Shown one piece after another: positions 17,188-26,136 of a stretch of 64,000 nt of DNA. Below the pieces are notes generated by a model. That model had not been told where the DNA came from, did not search any database, and saw only the letters and a list, made by a program, of their open reading frames with translations. The translations under genes and the position numbers were made by a program. Source of the DNA: Marinomonas agarivorans (GTDB lineage Bacteria; Pseudomonadota; Gammaproteobacteria; Pseudomonadales; Marinomonadaceae); the NCBI GenBank assembly GCA_002173415.2, contig NHNK02000013.1:1-64000 (forward strand), read 5' to 3'. Position 1 is the first letter of the stretch, and the number at the start of each line of letters is the position of its first letter.

Positions 17188-18216
17188 CTAAGCATCAACA
17201 GCAGCTTGAATGACATCTTTACCAATGTCGTTTTCAAATTGTTTCCACACAGGCTTCATAGTATCGATCCACTCTGTGCGTTGCGTTGGTGTTAATGTAT
17301 TGATCTTGCCACCTGCTTTAAGAATGTTGGCACGGTTAGCGGCTTCTTTTTCTTTCACTGCTAAGTTAGCCGCTTGAGTGACTTCATCGGCAATGGTTAA
17401 GAACTGCTCACGTGTGTCTTTATCAAGGCTGTCCAAGAAGTCTCTTGATGTCATGAACAAATACGCTAACAACTGGTGGTTAGTTTCTGTGACACTGTCT
17501 TGTACTTCAAAGAATTTTTTTGTGTAAATATTAGACCATGTATTCTCTTGCCCATCGACAACACCTGTTTGCAGGCCACCGTACACTTCAGAGAAAGACA
17601 TCGCCTGTGGTGATGCACCCATAGCAGAAATCATTTGCTTAGCCACATCAGAGGTTTGAACTCGGAACTTAAGCCCCTTTGCATCGCTAGGCACTTCCAG
17701 CTTTTTGTTGGCAGAAAAATACTTCATACCAGACATCCAATAGCCTAAACCAACAAAACCAACATACTCATCCATCTCTTTTAACAGCTCTTTACCGGTT
17801 GGTGTATTGGTGAAACGAATAGCGTGATCCATATCTTTAAAAATAAAAGGCAAATCAAAAACACCATACTTACTGGTATACGAACCAAACTTTGATAACG
17901 AAGGAGCAAGTAACTGCACGTCGCCTAGTAACAAGGCTTCTAATTCTTTGCCATCACCAAATAAGGTCGAGTTCGGGTATACTTCAATACAAAGTTTACC
18001 GTTCATTTCTTTGTTGACACGCTCGGCTAAGTTATTAGCTGCAACCACCTTAGGGTGAGTTGTGCCACCTGTTACATGGCTTAACTTTGCTACGCGCTCA
18101 CCTGGGTCACAACTCGCATAGACGCCAGTAGCTATAACAGAAAGAGCAACAGTGGCAAGTGTTTTACTGACAGAAGAACTTAAGGCAGAAGGGAAAGAAA
18201 TATGTCTGTTTTTCAT
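17188..18216 (-). CDS. dctP: TRAP transporter solute-binding protein (DctP)
   Basis: A 342-residue periplasmic protein from the ATG at 18216 (GGAG upstream); a longer frame to 18261 lacks a signal-like start. The signal peptide is seen (SKTLATVALSVIATGVYAS). DctP features are THPKVVAANNLAERVNKEMNGKL, YPNSTLFGDGKELEALLLGDVQL and the ligand-binding stretch GLKFRVQTSDVAKQMISAMGASPQAMSFSEVYGGLQTGVVDGQEN. The Arg in KFRVQ binds the substrate carboxylate in this family, so the ligand is probably an organic acid. It is the first gene of the TRAP operon. Confidence 0.92.
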   Translation of the reverse strand: MKNRHISFPSALSSSVSKTLATVALSVIATGVYASCDPGERVAKLSHVTGGTTHPKVVAANNLAERVNKEMNGKLCIEVYPNSTLFGDGKELEALLLGDVQLLAPSLSKFGSYTSKYGVFDLPFIFKDMDHAIRFTNTPTGKELLKEMDEYVGFVGLGYWMSGMKYFSANKKLEVPSDAKGLKFRVQTSDVAKQMISAMGASPQAMSFSEVYGGLQTGVVDGQENTWSNIYTKKFFEVQDSVTETNHQLLAYLFMTSRDFLDSLDKDTREQFLTIADEVTQAANLAVKEKEAANRANILKAGGKINTLTPTQRTEWIDTMKPVWKQFENDIGKDVIQAAVDA

Positions 18217-18557
18217 TATTTTACTACTCCGAAAACAAGTTTTTATTATTGTTTGGCTCAATGAGCTGAAAAGAGAGATAGCACTAATAATGCCAATTTT
18301 CTACCTTTTTGATTTATAAGACTTTTTAAATGTATTTATGTTTTTTCATCCATAAGGGGAACAAAATAAGTTAGTATTTTTTTACCCATAAAATATAAAA
18401 ATGGGTGGCTTTTCACTCATTTTTATAGTGCTGATGTTGAGGCGTTCTTCTAGCAATTTAGACAATTAGATATTTAGATTTGCTTTAGAAAAAGAAGGAC
18501 ACCCATTCTTATTCGGATATGGTATAGCGAGAAATAATTGGTTCTAATAGGTTAATG
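18217..18557. other. 341-bp gap upstream of dctP, no gene seen
   Basis: AT-rich DNA between the dctP start and the 3' end of the WYL regulator gene, both on the minus strand. It should hold the dctP promoter. A GGACACCCATT motif at about 18498 resembles the core of the repeats beside the transposase at 20.7 kb. No terminator or operator was clear. Confidence 0.45.
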
Positions 18558-19319
18558 CTACAACGTCACGACATTATGTTGTGTTAATACGGAAGTAAAA
18601 TCGCTCAAAGGTTTTAATCTAAAGGGCTCAACTAGCAAGGATGCATAAAGTAAGCGATCACAACGGAAAATACGAAAATCTTGCCGTAATTCATCCCATG
18701 CCAATACATACCAAACTGGATAACTTAGATACAGATAATGTGGCTCAATGACACGTTGTGTTTGTTCGCCTTTAATGCTTTTATAGCCAATCTCTACTCG
18801 TTGAGTGAATAAAAAAGCATGCTGTAAGGATGATAACTCCAATGGATTAGTCTGAACTTTTTGTTCTGCAAGGCTAGTATGATAGGCCGCTAGTAAGTTT
18901 GGCTGTGCTGCATCACCAATGTGGATACGTTGACGTAATTGACCAATTGCAGCTTTTTGCTGTGTCGAAAACGATGCCATTAATTTGTGTTTAATTGAAG
19001 CAATATTGCCCATAAATAGCGTTGAGTTCATACGTTCTGCAATCGTTAAACTCAGTAAAATATCAATCATCTCCTGACTCTCTAATTGCAAACGACCAAG
19101 GCCCCAGTTGCGATGTAAACGTATGCCACCGCCTCGGCCTTTATCCGCATCAATAGGCAAACCTCGTTGTCGTAAAATGGCAATATCACGAAACAGTGTT
19201 CGTTCGCTAATGCCAAAGGTTTCTGCTAAATAGGCTGTGGTTAATACGCCTTCGGCTTTTAACATCGCTGTTAACTTTTCTAGTCGCTCTAAACGTTGGT
19301 AAGTATTGGTTCTGCTCAT
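18558..19319 (-). CDS. YafY-type transcriptional regulator (HTH-11 and WYL domains)
   Basis: A 253-residue protein. The N-terminal HTH-11 (RLERLEKLTAMLKAEGVLTTAYLAETFGISERTLFRDIAILRQRGLPIDADKGRGGGIRL) is followed by a WYL domain (LYLSYPVWYVLAWDELRQDFRIFRCDRL). WYL domains sense small ligands or nucleic acids. The start is taken at MSRTNTYQRL (19319), where the domain begins. A longer GTG frame reaches 19370 and would run into the operator. It is divergent from two GyrI-like genes, with a 21-bp palindrome between them, the likely binding site. Confidence 0.85.
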   Translation of the reverse strand: MSRTNTYQRLERLEKLTAMLKAEGVLTTAYLAETFGISERTLFRDIAILRQRGLPIDADKGRGGGIRLHRNWGLGRLQLESQEMIDILLSLTIAERMNSTLFMGNIASIKHKLMASFSTQQKAAIGQLRQRIHIGDAAQPNLLAAYHTSLAEQKVQTNPLELSSLQHAFLFTQRVEIGYKSIKGEQTQRVIEPHYLYLSYPVWYVLAWDELRQDFRIFRCDRLLYASLLVEPFRLKPLSDFTSVLTQHNVVTL

Positions 19320-19361
19320 AATTTTATGGATGATGGAACTAGTGCCTGTGAAAGATATTAA

Positions 19362-19382
19362 ATATGACACAAAATGTCATAT
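19362..19382. promoter_or_regulatory. 21-bp palindromic operator of the WYL regulator
   Basis: ATATGACA and TGTCATAT form perfect 8-bp arms around CAAAA. The site lies 43 bp from the regulator start and 90 bp before the divergent GyrI-like gene, so one bound dimer could control both. Confidence 0.6.
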
Positions 19383-19471
19383 GTGTAGATACAATATCAA
19401 TATTGCTAACCACAATGAAAAGACTGGCAATAGTGAAGTAAGTGCGAATACAAACAAAAAGGAGAAAATGG

Positions 19472-20113
19472 ATGATAGATAAACATGAATGGCGTAAGAA
19501 GGAAAAAGTACTGTACCTACCCAAAACGCATCCAGAGGTGGTGGTTGTGCCAGAGCAGAACTTTATCACCATAAAAGGGGAAGGAAGCCCTGCCAATGCG
19601 ATATTTTCAGATTATATTGGTGCGCTTTATACGGTGGCTTACACCATTAAAATGCAACTTAAACAAAGGGGAATACAACCAAAAGGTTACCGAGACTTTA
19701 CCGTATATCCACTGGAAGGTGTATGGGACCTTAATGAGCAGGCAAAAGCCAACTTTACTGGTGAGATCAACAAAAATGACTTTGTTTACACGTTGATGAT
19801 ACGTCAACCAGATTTTATTGATGAAGCTCTCTATACAGAAATGCTAGCAATTGCGAAAACTAAAAAGCAATCAAATCCATTACTTGAACAAGTGTGTTTT
19901 GAAAAAATAACGGAAGGTGAGTGCATACAAATGCTACACCTTGGCGCATTTGATGATGAACCAGCTAGTTTTGCCCGCATGGAACAATTTGCAAGAGAGA
20001 AGGAGGTAAGACGTTTATCAAAAGTACATAGAGAAATATATTTATCTGATGCTCGTAAAGTGATGCCAGAGAAATTAAAAACTGTTTTAAGGTTTCAAGT
20101 CGCACCAATATGA
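19472..20113 (+). CDS. GyrI-like small-molecule-binding protein
   Basis: A 213-residue protein from the ATG at 19472, which AAGGAG precedes (a GTG frame opens earlier at 19442). It resembles the GyrI-like group of stand-alone effector-binding proteins: PEVVVVPEQNFITIKGEGSPANAIFSDYIGALYTVAYTIKM, a central YPLEGVWDL, and ECIQMLHLGAFDDEPASFARMEQF. Such proteins bind or hydrolyse hydrophobic or cationic small molecules. It is divergent from a WYL regulator and followed 87 bp later by a second effector-binding protein. The set may be a small-molecule sensing or detoxifying unit. The ligand is unknown. Confidence 0.8.
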   Translation: MIDKHEWRKKEKVLYLPKTHPEVVVVPEQNFITIKGEGSPANAIFSDYIGALYTVAYTIKMQLKQRGIQPKGYRDFTVYPLEGVWDLNEQAKANFTGEINKNDFVYTLMIRQPDFIDEALYTEMLAIAKTKKQSNPLLEQVCFEKITEGECIQMLHLGAFDDEPASFARMEQFAREKEVRRLSKVHREIYLSDARKVMPEKLKTVLRFQVAPI

Positions 20114-20200
20114 TTGCTTTCTTGTGCACCCACCATTTTCTTAGTGCTTCCTTAGACACCCACTACATGACGGTTAAAATAACAGATAAAGGAGACAACA

Positions 20201-20659
20201 ATGAAAAAAGTAACATTAGGTGAAACGCATATCCAAGGGCTTAGCATTCGGACTAATAACGCAACTGAAATGCAGCCAGAACTAGGCAAAATCGGTGGTT
20301 TATATCATACGTTTGGCCTGCAAGTAGTGGTGGATTACGATGCAGGTGCCAACCTTTACGGTGTTTACTATCAATATGACTCAGATCACAATGGCGATTT
20401 TTCCGTACTAGTTGGCTCTACGCCAGATAAACTCACCACGACAGCGAGGCTAGAATCAGTAACCCTACAAGCTGGGGAATATCTAGTTTTTTCTGGTAAA
20501 GGTAGCATGCCACAAGCTGTAATTGATTTATGGGGTGCAATTTGGGCCTATTTTTCGGATAATGAAACGGAATATAAACGCACCTATACTACAGATTTTG
20601 AACGCTATATTGGGGTAGACGCAGTTGAAATTTATATTGCGATTCAACCTGAGGCATAA
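20201..20659 (+). CDS. Effector-binding (AraC C-terminal/GyrI-like) domain protein
   Basis: A 152-residue stand-alone effector-binding domain, the fold used by BmrR and Rob to hold ligands (GLSIRTNNATEMQPELGKIGGLYHTFG, GVYYQYDSDHNGDFSVLVG, LQAGEYLVFSGKGSMPQAVIDLWGAIWAYF, YTTDFERY, VEIYIAIQPE). There is no DNA-binding part. AAAGGAG precedes the ATG. It lies on the same strand as the other GyrI-like gene, and an 87-bp gap makes co-transcription likely. Three short repeats begin 18 bp after its stop. Confidence 0.82.
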   Translation: MKKVTLGETHIQGLSIRTNNATEMQPELGKIGGLYHTFGLQVVVDYDAGANLYGVYYQYDSDHNGDFSVLVGSTPDKLTTTARLESVTLQAGEYLVFSGKGSMPQAVIDLWGAIWAYFSDNETEYKRTYTTDFERYIGVDAVEIYIAIQPEA

Positions 20660-20676
20660 CATGATTGAATAGTAGG

Positions 20677-20795
20677 TTGAATAGACACTTACTCTAAATT
20701 TAACGCAGCAGTGATATTGAATAGACACCCATTTCAAGATTGCTAATAGTTGCATGCACAAGTTGAAAGTTGAATGGACATCCATCTTAAAAATT
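20677..20795. repeat. Three degenerate repeats upstream of the transposase
   Basis: TTGAATAGACAC or TTGAATGGACAT, then a C/T-rich stretch and AAATT/AGATT, occur at 20677, 20717 and 20770. The first and third also share a downstream TTRACRCAGCA. The spacing is 40 and 53 bp. Similar cores (GACACCCA) occur at about 18500, 20150 and 36640. Confidence 0.6.
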
Positions 20796-20880
20796 GACAC
20801 AGCAAAATAAAACTGTATAAATAAACAGTATTATTTAATTTTCAAAGTTAGTTTACTTCTCAAGGAAAGAGGAACCATTT

Positions 20881-21885
20881 ATGCCGACTCCAAGGCGCCA
20901 ACAAATCAGCTTGGCTGATACTCCCTACTATCACTGTGTTTCACGCTGTGTACGTCGTGCTTTTCTCTGTGGTGAAGACGATCTTACAGGCAAAAACTTC
21001 GAACACCGTCGTGGCTGGATTGAAGATCGACTGCTTTTTCTAGCAAGTGTATTTTCAATCGATGTCTGTGCTTACGCCATCATGAGTAATCACCTTCATG
21101 TGGTGTTACATATCAATCAGAGCCAAGCACTGAACTGGTCGATGGAAGAAGTACTTGAACGCTGGCATCGCATTCATCAAGGCACCGTTTTTACTCAACA
21201 ATTTATCAATGGCGAAACATTACCAAAGCATGCCATGGCGTTTGTAAAAGCATCGGCTGAAACCTACCGTCAACGTTTGATGGATATCAGTTGGTTCATG
21301 AGAGAGTTAAACGAACCCATTGCCAGAATGGCCAATCAAGAAGACGAATGCACTGGTCGATTTTGGGAAGGACGATTCAAGTCACAGGCACTATTAAATG
21401 AGTCTGCTTTGATTGCATGCATGGCTTATGTTGATCTCAACCCACTTCGAGCCTGCCTTATTAATAAAGAGGCTACGACACCAGAAAACTCAGATTATAC
21501 AAGCATCAAAAAGCGTGTTATTCATGCTAAAAAATACCAAACACAACCAGCCAATTTATTGCCCTTTTTAGGTTATGAAAAAGAAGAAACAAAAGAGCAA
21601 CAAAGCATCTCAGGCTTACCATTTCGATTAACAGATTACCTTGAATTAGTAGATGTAACAGGACGGGTTATTCAAGAAGAGAAACGAGGAAGTATTGATT
21701 TGACGCTGACTCCCATTCTACAAAGAATCGGTCTGACGTCTTCACAATGGCTGATGATCACCACGCAGTTTGAAGAGCAATTTCATACCGCTATTGGCAG
21801 TGAAGAAGATCTTACCAAATTTAGTGCCAATACCAAACGGCAACGACGGCCTAATCTATCGAACTGTAAACACTTATTAGGTTAA
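20881..21885 (+). CDS. REP-associated-type tyrosine transposase (Y1/HUH family)
   Basis: A 334-residue single-copy-looking HUH enzyme. The N-terminus RRQQISLADTPYYHCVSRCVRRAFLCG is typical for the REP-associated (RAYT) branch. The HUH pair is in YAIMSNHLHVVLHI, and the catalytic Tyr is probably in CMAYVDLNPLRA after RFWEGRFKSQALL. The C-terminal 100 residues are an extension of the long RAYT-like type. No IS200 ends were seen. Instead short degenerate repeats lie just upstream. Such enzymes are thought to nick and spread REP elements. GGAAAGAGGA lies before the ATG. Confidence 0.85.
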   Translation: MPTPRRQQISLADTPYYHCVSRCVRRAFLCGEDDLTGKNFEHRRGWIEDRLLFLASVFSIDVCAYAIMSNHLHVVLHINQSQALNWSMEEVLERWHRIHQGTVFTQQFINGETLPKHAMAFVKASAETYRQRLMDISWFMRELNEPIARMANQEDECTGRFWEGRFKSQALLNESALIACMAYVDLNPLRACLINKEATTPENSDYTSIKKRVIHAKKYQTQPANLLPFLGYEKEETKEQQSISGLPFRLTDYLELVDVTGRVIQEEKRGSIDLTLTPILQRIGLTSSQWLMITTQFEEQFHTAIGSEEDLTKFSANTKRQRRPNLSNCKHLLG

Positions 21886-22106
21886 CCTCACCTCAAAATC
21901 GATACTAGGGCCAGCAATTCAAAACGATAGAATCAGCCTAGATTTGCTAGGTTGCTGCTTAAACTCGTCTTAACAATACAAATAAAGTCACTTATCCACA
22001 GTATTTTCTTGTCAATAGATTAAAAAAATTCTGAAGTATTTAACCTTGTTCAAAGGTAGGGTTGAGTCTTATTTTTGAAGTGGGTGGCCTAATAATTGTA
22101 AAAGAG

Positions 22107-24002
22107 TTAAATCGTTGCGAGTTTTTGCTGGATTTGCTGCAAGATGCCATCTTGATCTAAGCCTAAGCGCTTAAGAATGGCTTGGTGGCTCGCATGGTCT
22201 TCATAACGATCTGGTAGTCCGAGTTGCAATATTGGTGTTTGAATATTTTTTGTAAGTAAGAATTCACTCACGGCAGAGCCTGCACCACCCATAATGGCAT
22301 TTTCTTCAATGGTAACTACTAACTTTCCTTGTGCGTATTTTAGCAAAGCGGCTTCATCTATCGGCTTTATAAAACGCATATCCAGTAAAGTGGCATTCAA
22401 GGTTTGAGCGGCGAGCATAGCGGTATGAGTTAAGCTGCCAAAACCACAGATAACAATGCCCGATTGCCCTTCACGTAGAGTTCTGGCTTTACCTAGTTCC
22501 AAAGTATCTAGTGTGGTATCTATGTCGGCGCCAATGCCGGAACCACGTGGGTAGCGTACAGCTGCTGGGCCTTGATATTCATAACCTGTTTGTAGAAGTT
22601 TACGGCACTCAGCTTCGTCTGATGGGGCCATGACAATCATGTTCGGTATACAACGTAAATAACTTAGATCATAGGCGCCAGCATGGGTGGCTCCGTCTTC
22701 ACCTACGAGGCCTGCTCTGTCGATAGCGAATAAAACATCTAAGTTTTGTAAGGCAACATCGTGAATCAGTTGATCGTAGGCACGTTGTAAAAATGTTGAG
22801 TAGATAGCAACGACGGGTTTTATGCCATCACAGGCCATACCTGCAGCCAGTGTTACGGCATGTTGTTCGGCTATGGCAACATCAAAATATCGCTCTGGGA
22901 AGCGATCTGCAAATTCGATTAAGTCTGACCCTTCTTTCATCGCCGGAGTAATAGCCATAAGGTTGCTGTCTTGTTCGGCAATATCACAGAGCCAGCGGCC
23001 GAAAACATTACTGTATTTAGGACGTTTTTTAGTAGTCGATGTTGGCGTACTTTCAGTATTAGCGGAGGTGTCTGGTTCAATTTTATTAATGGCGTGATAG
23101 CCAATTGGGTCGGTTTCTGCTGGGGTGAATCCTTTGCCTTTTTGAGTGATGATATGTAAAAACTGTGGGCCATCCCATTCCTTCATATTAGCAATGGTAG
23201 AAAGCAGGAGTTCTGTATCATGTCCATCAATTGGTCCAACATAATTGAACCCCAGTTCTTCAAACAAGGTGCCAGGCGCAACCATACCTTTCATATGTTC
23301 TTCGGCTTTACGTGCTAGCTCCAATGCAGAAGGAAGGCCTTTCAAGACTAAACGTCCTCCCTGTCGTACCGATGCATAGGTTTTACTGGCTAAGATACGA
23401 GCGAAGTAATTGGAAAGCGCACCCACCGGTTTGGATATGGACATTTTATTGTCGTTTAGAATGACCAACATGTCGGCTTTCACATCGCCTGCATGATTTA
23501 ACGCTTCGAAGGCCATACCAGCAGACATGGCTCCATCACCAATCACAGCAACCGTTTTGCGCTTAGTATTCAGATGCCTTGCAGCCAATGACATTCCCAA
23601 AGCTGCGCCAATTGAGGTACTGGAATGACCCACACCAAAGGTGTCGTATTCGCTTTCTTCCCGTTTGGGGAAGCCAGATAGGCCGCCTTCTTGGCGAATG
23701 TGAAGTAGCTCTTCGCGACGGCCAGTTAGAATTTTGTGAGGATATGTCTGGTGACCTACATCCCAAACAATACGATCTTCTGGCGTGTTGTATAAATAAT
23801 GCAGTGCAACTGTTAGTTCAATCACTCCAAGACCCGCACCAAAATGGCCGCCAGTTTGTCCAACACTATAAAGCAGAAAAGCTCGTAATTGCTTGATCAC
23901 TTCATTGAGTTGTGATTTTGACAAGGCTCTTAAATCAGCAGGAGAATTAATCTGATCTAATAGTGGCGTGTCTGGACGTGTGGTTGGAATGTCTTTGAGC
24001 AT
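22107..24002 (-). CDS. dxs: 1-deoxy-D-xylulose-5-phosphate synthase
   Basis: A 631-residue thiamine-diphosphate enzyme joining pyruvate and glyceraldehyde 3-phosphate, the entry step of the MEP isoprenoid pathway. Family landmarks are [42 protein letters not shown], the ThDP/Mg motif [19 protein letters not shown]...ILNDN, SNYFARI, and [36 protein letters not shown] with the catalytic Glu. Length is normal. It is the last gene of an xseB-ispA-dxs operon, 47 bp after ispA, the order common in gammaproteobacteria. Confidence 0.97.
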   Translation of the reverse strand: MLKDIPTTRPDTPLLDQINSPADLRALSKSQLNEVIKQLRAFLLYSVGQTGGHFGAGLGVIELTVALHYLYNTPEDRIVWDVGHQTYPHKILTGRREELLHIRQEGGLSGFPKREESEYDTFGVGHSSTSIGAALGMSLAARHLNTKRKTVAVIGDGAMSAGMAFEALNHAGDVKADMLVILNDNKMSISKPVGALSNYFARILASKTYASVRQGGRLVLKGLPSALELARKAEEHMKGMVAPGTLFEELGFNYVGPIDGHDTELLLSTIANMKEWDGPQFLHIITQKGKGFTPAETDPIGYHAINKIEPDTSANTESTPTSTTKKRPKYSNVFGRWLCDIAEQDSNLMAITPAMKEGSDLIEFADRFPERYFDVAIAEQHAVTLAAGMACDGIKPVVAIYSTFLQRAYDQLIHDVALQNLDVLFAIDRAGLVGEDGATHAGAYDLSYLRCIPNMIVMAPSDEAECRKLLQTGYEYQGPAAVRYPRGSGIGADIDTTLDTLELGKARTLREGQSGIVICGFGSLTHTAMLAAQTLNATLLDMRFIKPIDEAALLKYAQGKLVVTIEENAIMGGAGSAVSEFLLTKNIQTPILQLGLPDRYEDHASHQAILKRLGLDQDGILQQIQQKLATI

Positions 24003-24049
24003 AGAAGTCGTAATCGTATTGTTGTTTATCTATTTGGCCCGCTAGTATA

Positions 24050-24946
24050 TCAGTGGTTGCGGTTAATAATATAGTTGGCAATGGCAGTTAATGTTTGCGC
24101 TTTATCGCCGAACAGTGTGATTTCATCCATTGCTTGTTGATGTAATTTGAGTACCAAAGATTGTGCGCCGTCTAATCCTAGCAGTTGCGGGTAGGTGGGT
24201 TTATTAGCATTAGCGTCAGCAAATTGTGTTTTACCGAGTGTTGCAGTATCACTGGTGAGGTCAATAATGTCGTCTTGTACCTGAAAGGCTAAACCAATAG
24301 CGTTAGCGTAGGAGGTCAAGCATTCTAGTTGTTTTTCTGTTAATGCTTTTTCTGGTGGTGTGACTGCGGACAAAGCTCCCATACGCACACTAGCGCGAAT
24401 AAGAGCACCTGTCTTATGAGCATGCATTTGCTCTAAATCTGCCAAAGAGAGGGATTGATTTTGCGCCGCAAGGTCAATCATTTGCCCTGTAATCATGCCA
24501 TGACGACCTGAGGCCTGTATCAGCTCCCGCATTAGTGTCAGTTGTTGAGATGATTCGCCAAGGTTTACTTCGCTGAGAAGCTCAAAAGCAAATGTTTGTA
24601 ATGCATCTCCAGCTAGAATAGCGGTCGCTTCATCAAATTGAATGTGACAAGTGGGCTTACCTCGGCGCAAATCATCATCATCCATCGCCGGTAAGTCGTC
24701 ATGAATCAAGGAATAGGCATGAATAGATTCAATAGCCGCTGCAGAAGCATCAGATAGAACACTTATTTCACCAATTAACTCTGCAGAGGCATACACTAAC
24801 ATGGGGCGAATTCGTTTACCGCCATTAAAAAGGCTATAAGACATCGCTGTTTGTAAATCAGTGGCTGGAGCGTAACTACTTAATTTAGTAGACAAATATT
24901 CGTCTACTCGTGTTAGAGTGTGCTTGGAAAATATGTGTAAATTCAC
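24050..24946 (-). CDS. ispA: Farnesyl diphosphate synthase
   Basis: A 298-residue prenyltransferase making farnesyl diphosphate from IPP and DMAPP. The first aspartate-rich motif is DDLPAMDDDDLRRGKPTCH, the second is QVQDDIIDLTSD. GGKRIRPMLVYASAEL is the usual substrate-binding stretch. It starts within the last codon of xseB (ATGA overlap, 24943-24946), so translation is coupled. The product feeds ubiquinone and undecaprenyl phosphate synthesis together with dxs downstream. Confidence 0.97.
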   Translation of the reverse strand: MNLHIFSKHTLTRVDEYLSTKLSSYAPATDLQTAMSYSLFNGGKRIRPMLVYASAELIGEISVLSDASAAAIESIHAYSLIHDDLPAMDDDDLRRGKPTCHIQFDEATAILAGDALQTFAFELLSEVNLGESSQQLTLMRELIQASGRHGMITGQMIDLAAQNQSLSLADLEQMHAHKTGALIRASVRMGALSAVTPPEKALTEKQLECLTSYANAIGLAFQVQDDIIDLTSDTATLGKTQFADANANKPTYPQLLGLDGAQSLVLKLHQQAMDEITLFGDKAQTLTAIANYIINRNH

Positions 24947-25185
24947 TGATTGGTTTCCGGATCAAAAGGTTCTAAGCTTTCGTTGTCTTGTTGCTTTAAA
25001 AGAATTTGTACTTTTTGTTCCGCTTGTGTGAGCACACTTTGACAACTTTGACTGAGTTTTACCCCTTTTTCAAAGGCTTTCAGTGCATCTTCTAAGGAAA
25101 GTTGGTTTGATTCCAATTGATTGACTATAGTTTCTAACTCGGTCAGGTTTTCTTCGAAATGACGGACATTATTTTTTGATGACAT
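24943..25185 (-). CDS. xseB: Exodeoxyribonuclease VII small subunit
   Basis: An 80-residue protein from the ATG at 25185. The frame continues upstream to 25254, but MSSKNNVRHFEENLTELETIVNQLES is the normal XseB start. The core LEDALKAFEKGVKLSQSCQSVLTQAEQKVQIL is diagnostic. Several copies bind the large subunit XseA to form the single-strand nuclease. It is first in the xseB-ispA-dxs operon and overlaps ispA by four bases. Confidence 0.94.
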   Translation of the reverse strand: MSSKNNVRHFEENLTELETIVNQLESNQLSLEDALKAFEKGVKLSQSCQSVLTQAEQKVQILLKQQDNESLEPFDPETNQ

Positions 25186-25355
25186 AGGATATTCTCTGAG
25201 ATGTCGACGTATTGTAATAGAAACCTTATAGTATTTGCGGTTTCTTATATACAAAAAATATAAAAAAATAGTATGTAAAACTAACTTTACTTTTTTTATT
25301 GGCTTAAAATTATATCAGATGTAGCCTAGTAGTATATTGAGACAGGAGCTTAAGT

Positions 25356-26111
25356 TTGGATTTAGCAACCTTATTAGGATTGATCGGCTCGTTTGCAATC
25401 GTTATCGCTGCAATTGTTCTTGGTGGATCTGGAGGTATGTTCGTTGATACTGCCTCAACATTAATTGTACTGATTGGCTCCACATTTGTTGTATTAATGC
25501 AATACCCTCTAGGTCAGTTCTTAGGTGCCGGTAAAGTTGCTGCAAAAGCCTTTATGTTCAAAACCGTTCCTCTTGAATCTTTGATTGATGAAATTTTCAG
25601 TTTAGCAGATGCAGCAAGAAAAGGTGGGTTGCTTTCGTTAGAGGGGATGGAAATAAGTCACCCTTTTATGAAAAAAGGTATTCAACTACTGGTTGATGGT
25701 CATGATGCGACTGTTGTGAAAAACCAGCTCAGTAAAGAGATTAAACTTTCTTATGAGCGTCACATTAATGGCGCTAAAATTTTTAAATCTCTTGGTGACG
25801 TTGGCCCTGCGATGGGTATGATAGGAACATTGGTTGGTTTGGTGCAGATGCTTGCCAATATGGATGATCCTAAATCTATCGGCCCTTCAATGGCGATTGC
25901 CCTGTTAACTACCTTGTATGGCGCCATCTTGGCAAATATGTTTGCGTTGCCGATTCAAGCTAAATTAGATCGTCGGGCAAATGAAGAGTTAATGACTCAA
26001 CAACTCATCCTTGACGCTCTACTCTCAATTCAATTAGGTCAAAACCCTCGTGTTATCGACGGCATGCTAAAAGCCTACATTGCAGAAAATAAACGTATTG
26101 AACGTGAGTAA
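25356..26111 (+). CDS. pomA: Flagellar motor stator protein, PomA/MotA family
   Basis: A 251-residue inner-membrane protein with four membrane segments: two near the N-terminus (LATLLGLIGSFAIVIAAIVLG and FVDTASTLIVLIGSTFVVLMQ) and two after the cytoplasmic loop (GDVGPAMGMIGTLVGLVQML, IGPSMAIALLTTLYGAILANMFALPI). The starting DLATLLGLIG is the Vibrio-type PomA beginning, hence sodium rather than proton coupling is likely. The start is TTG at 25356 with AGGAG well placed. The partner pomB follows 25 bp later. Confidence 0.95.
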   Translation: MDLATLLGLIGSFAIVIAAIVLGGSGGMFVDTASTLIVLIGSTFVVLMQYPLGQFLGAGKVAAKAFMFKTVPLESLIDEIFSLADAARKGGLLSLEGMEISHPFMKKGIQLLVDGHDATVVKNQLSKEIKLSYERHINGAKIFKSLGDVGPAMGMIGTLVGLVQMLANMDDPKSIGPSMAIALLTTLYGAILANMFALPIQAKLDRRANEELMTQQLILDALLSIQLGQNPRVIDGMLKAYIAENKRIERE

Positions 26112-26136
26112 CACACGCTGTTGGAATTGATAGAAA

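Noticed and set aside
20881-21885. Complete IS200/IS605 insertion sequence
   Set aside because: No subterminal hairpins, no TnpB and no defined ends; the protein is of the RAYT type.
21991-21999. TTATCCACA, a perfect DnaA box after the transposase gene
   Set aside because: A single copy without clustering, AT-rich unwinding region or origin genes nearby; not evidence for an origin.
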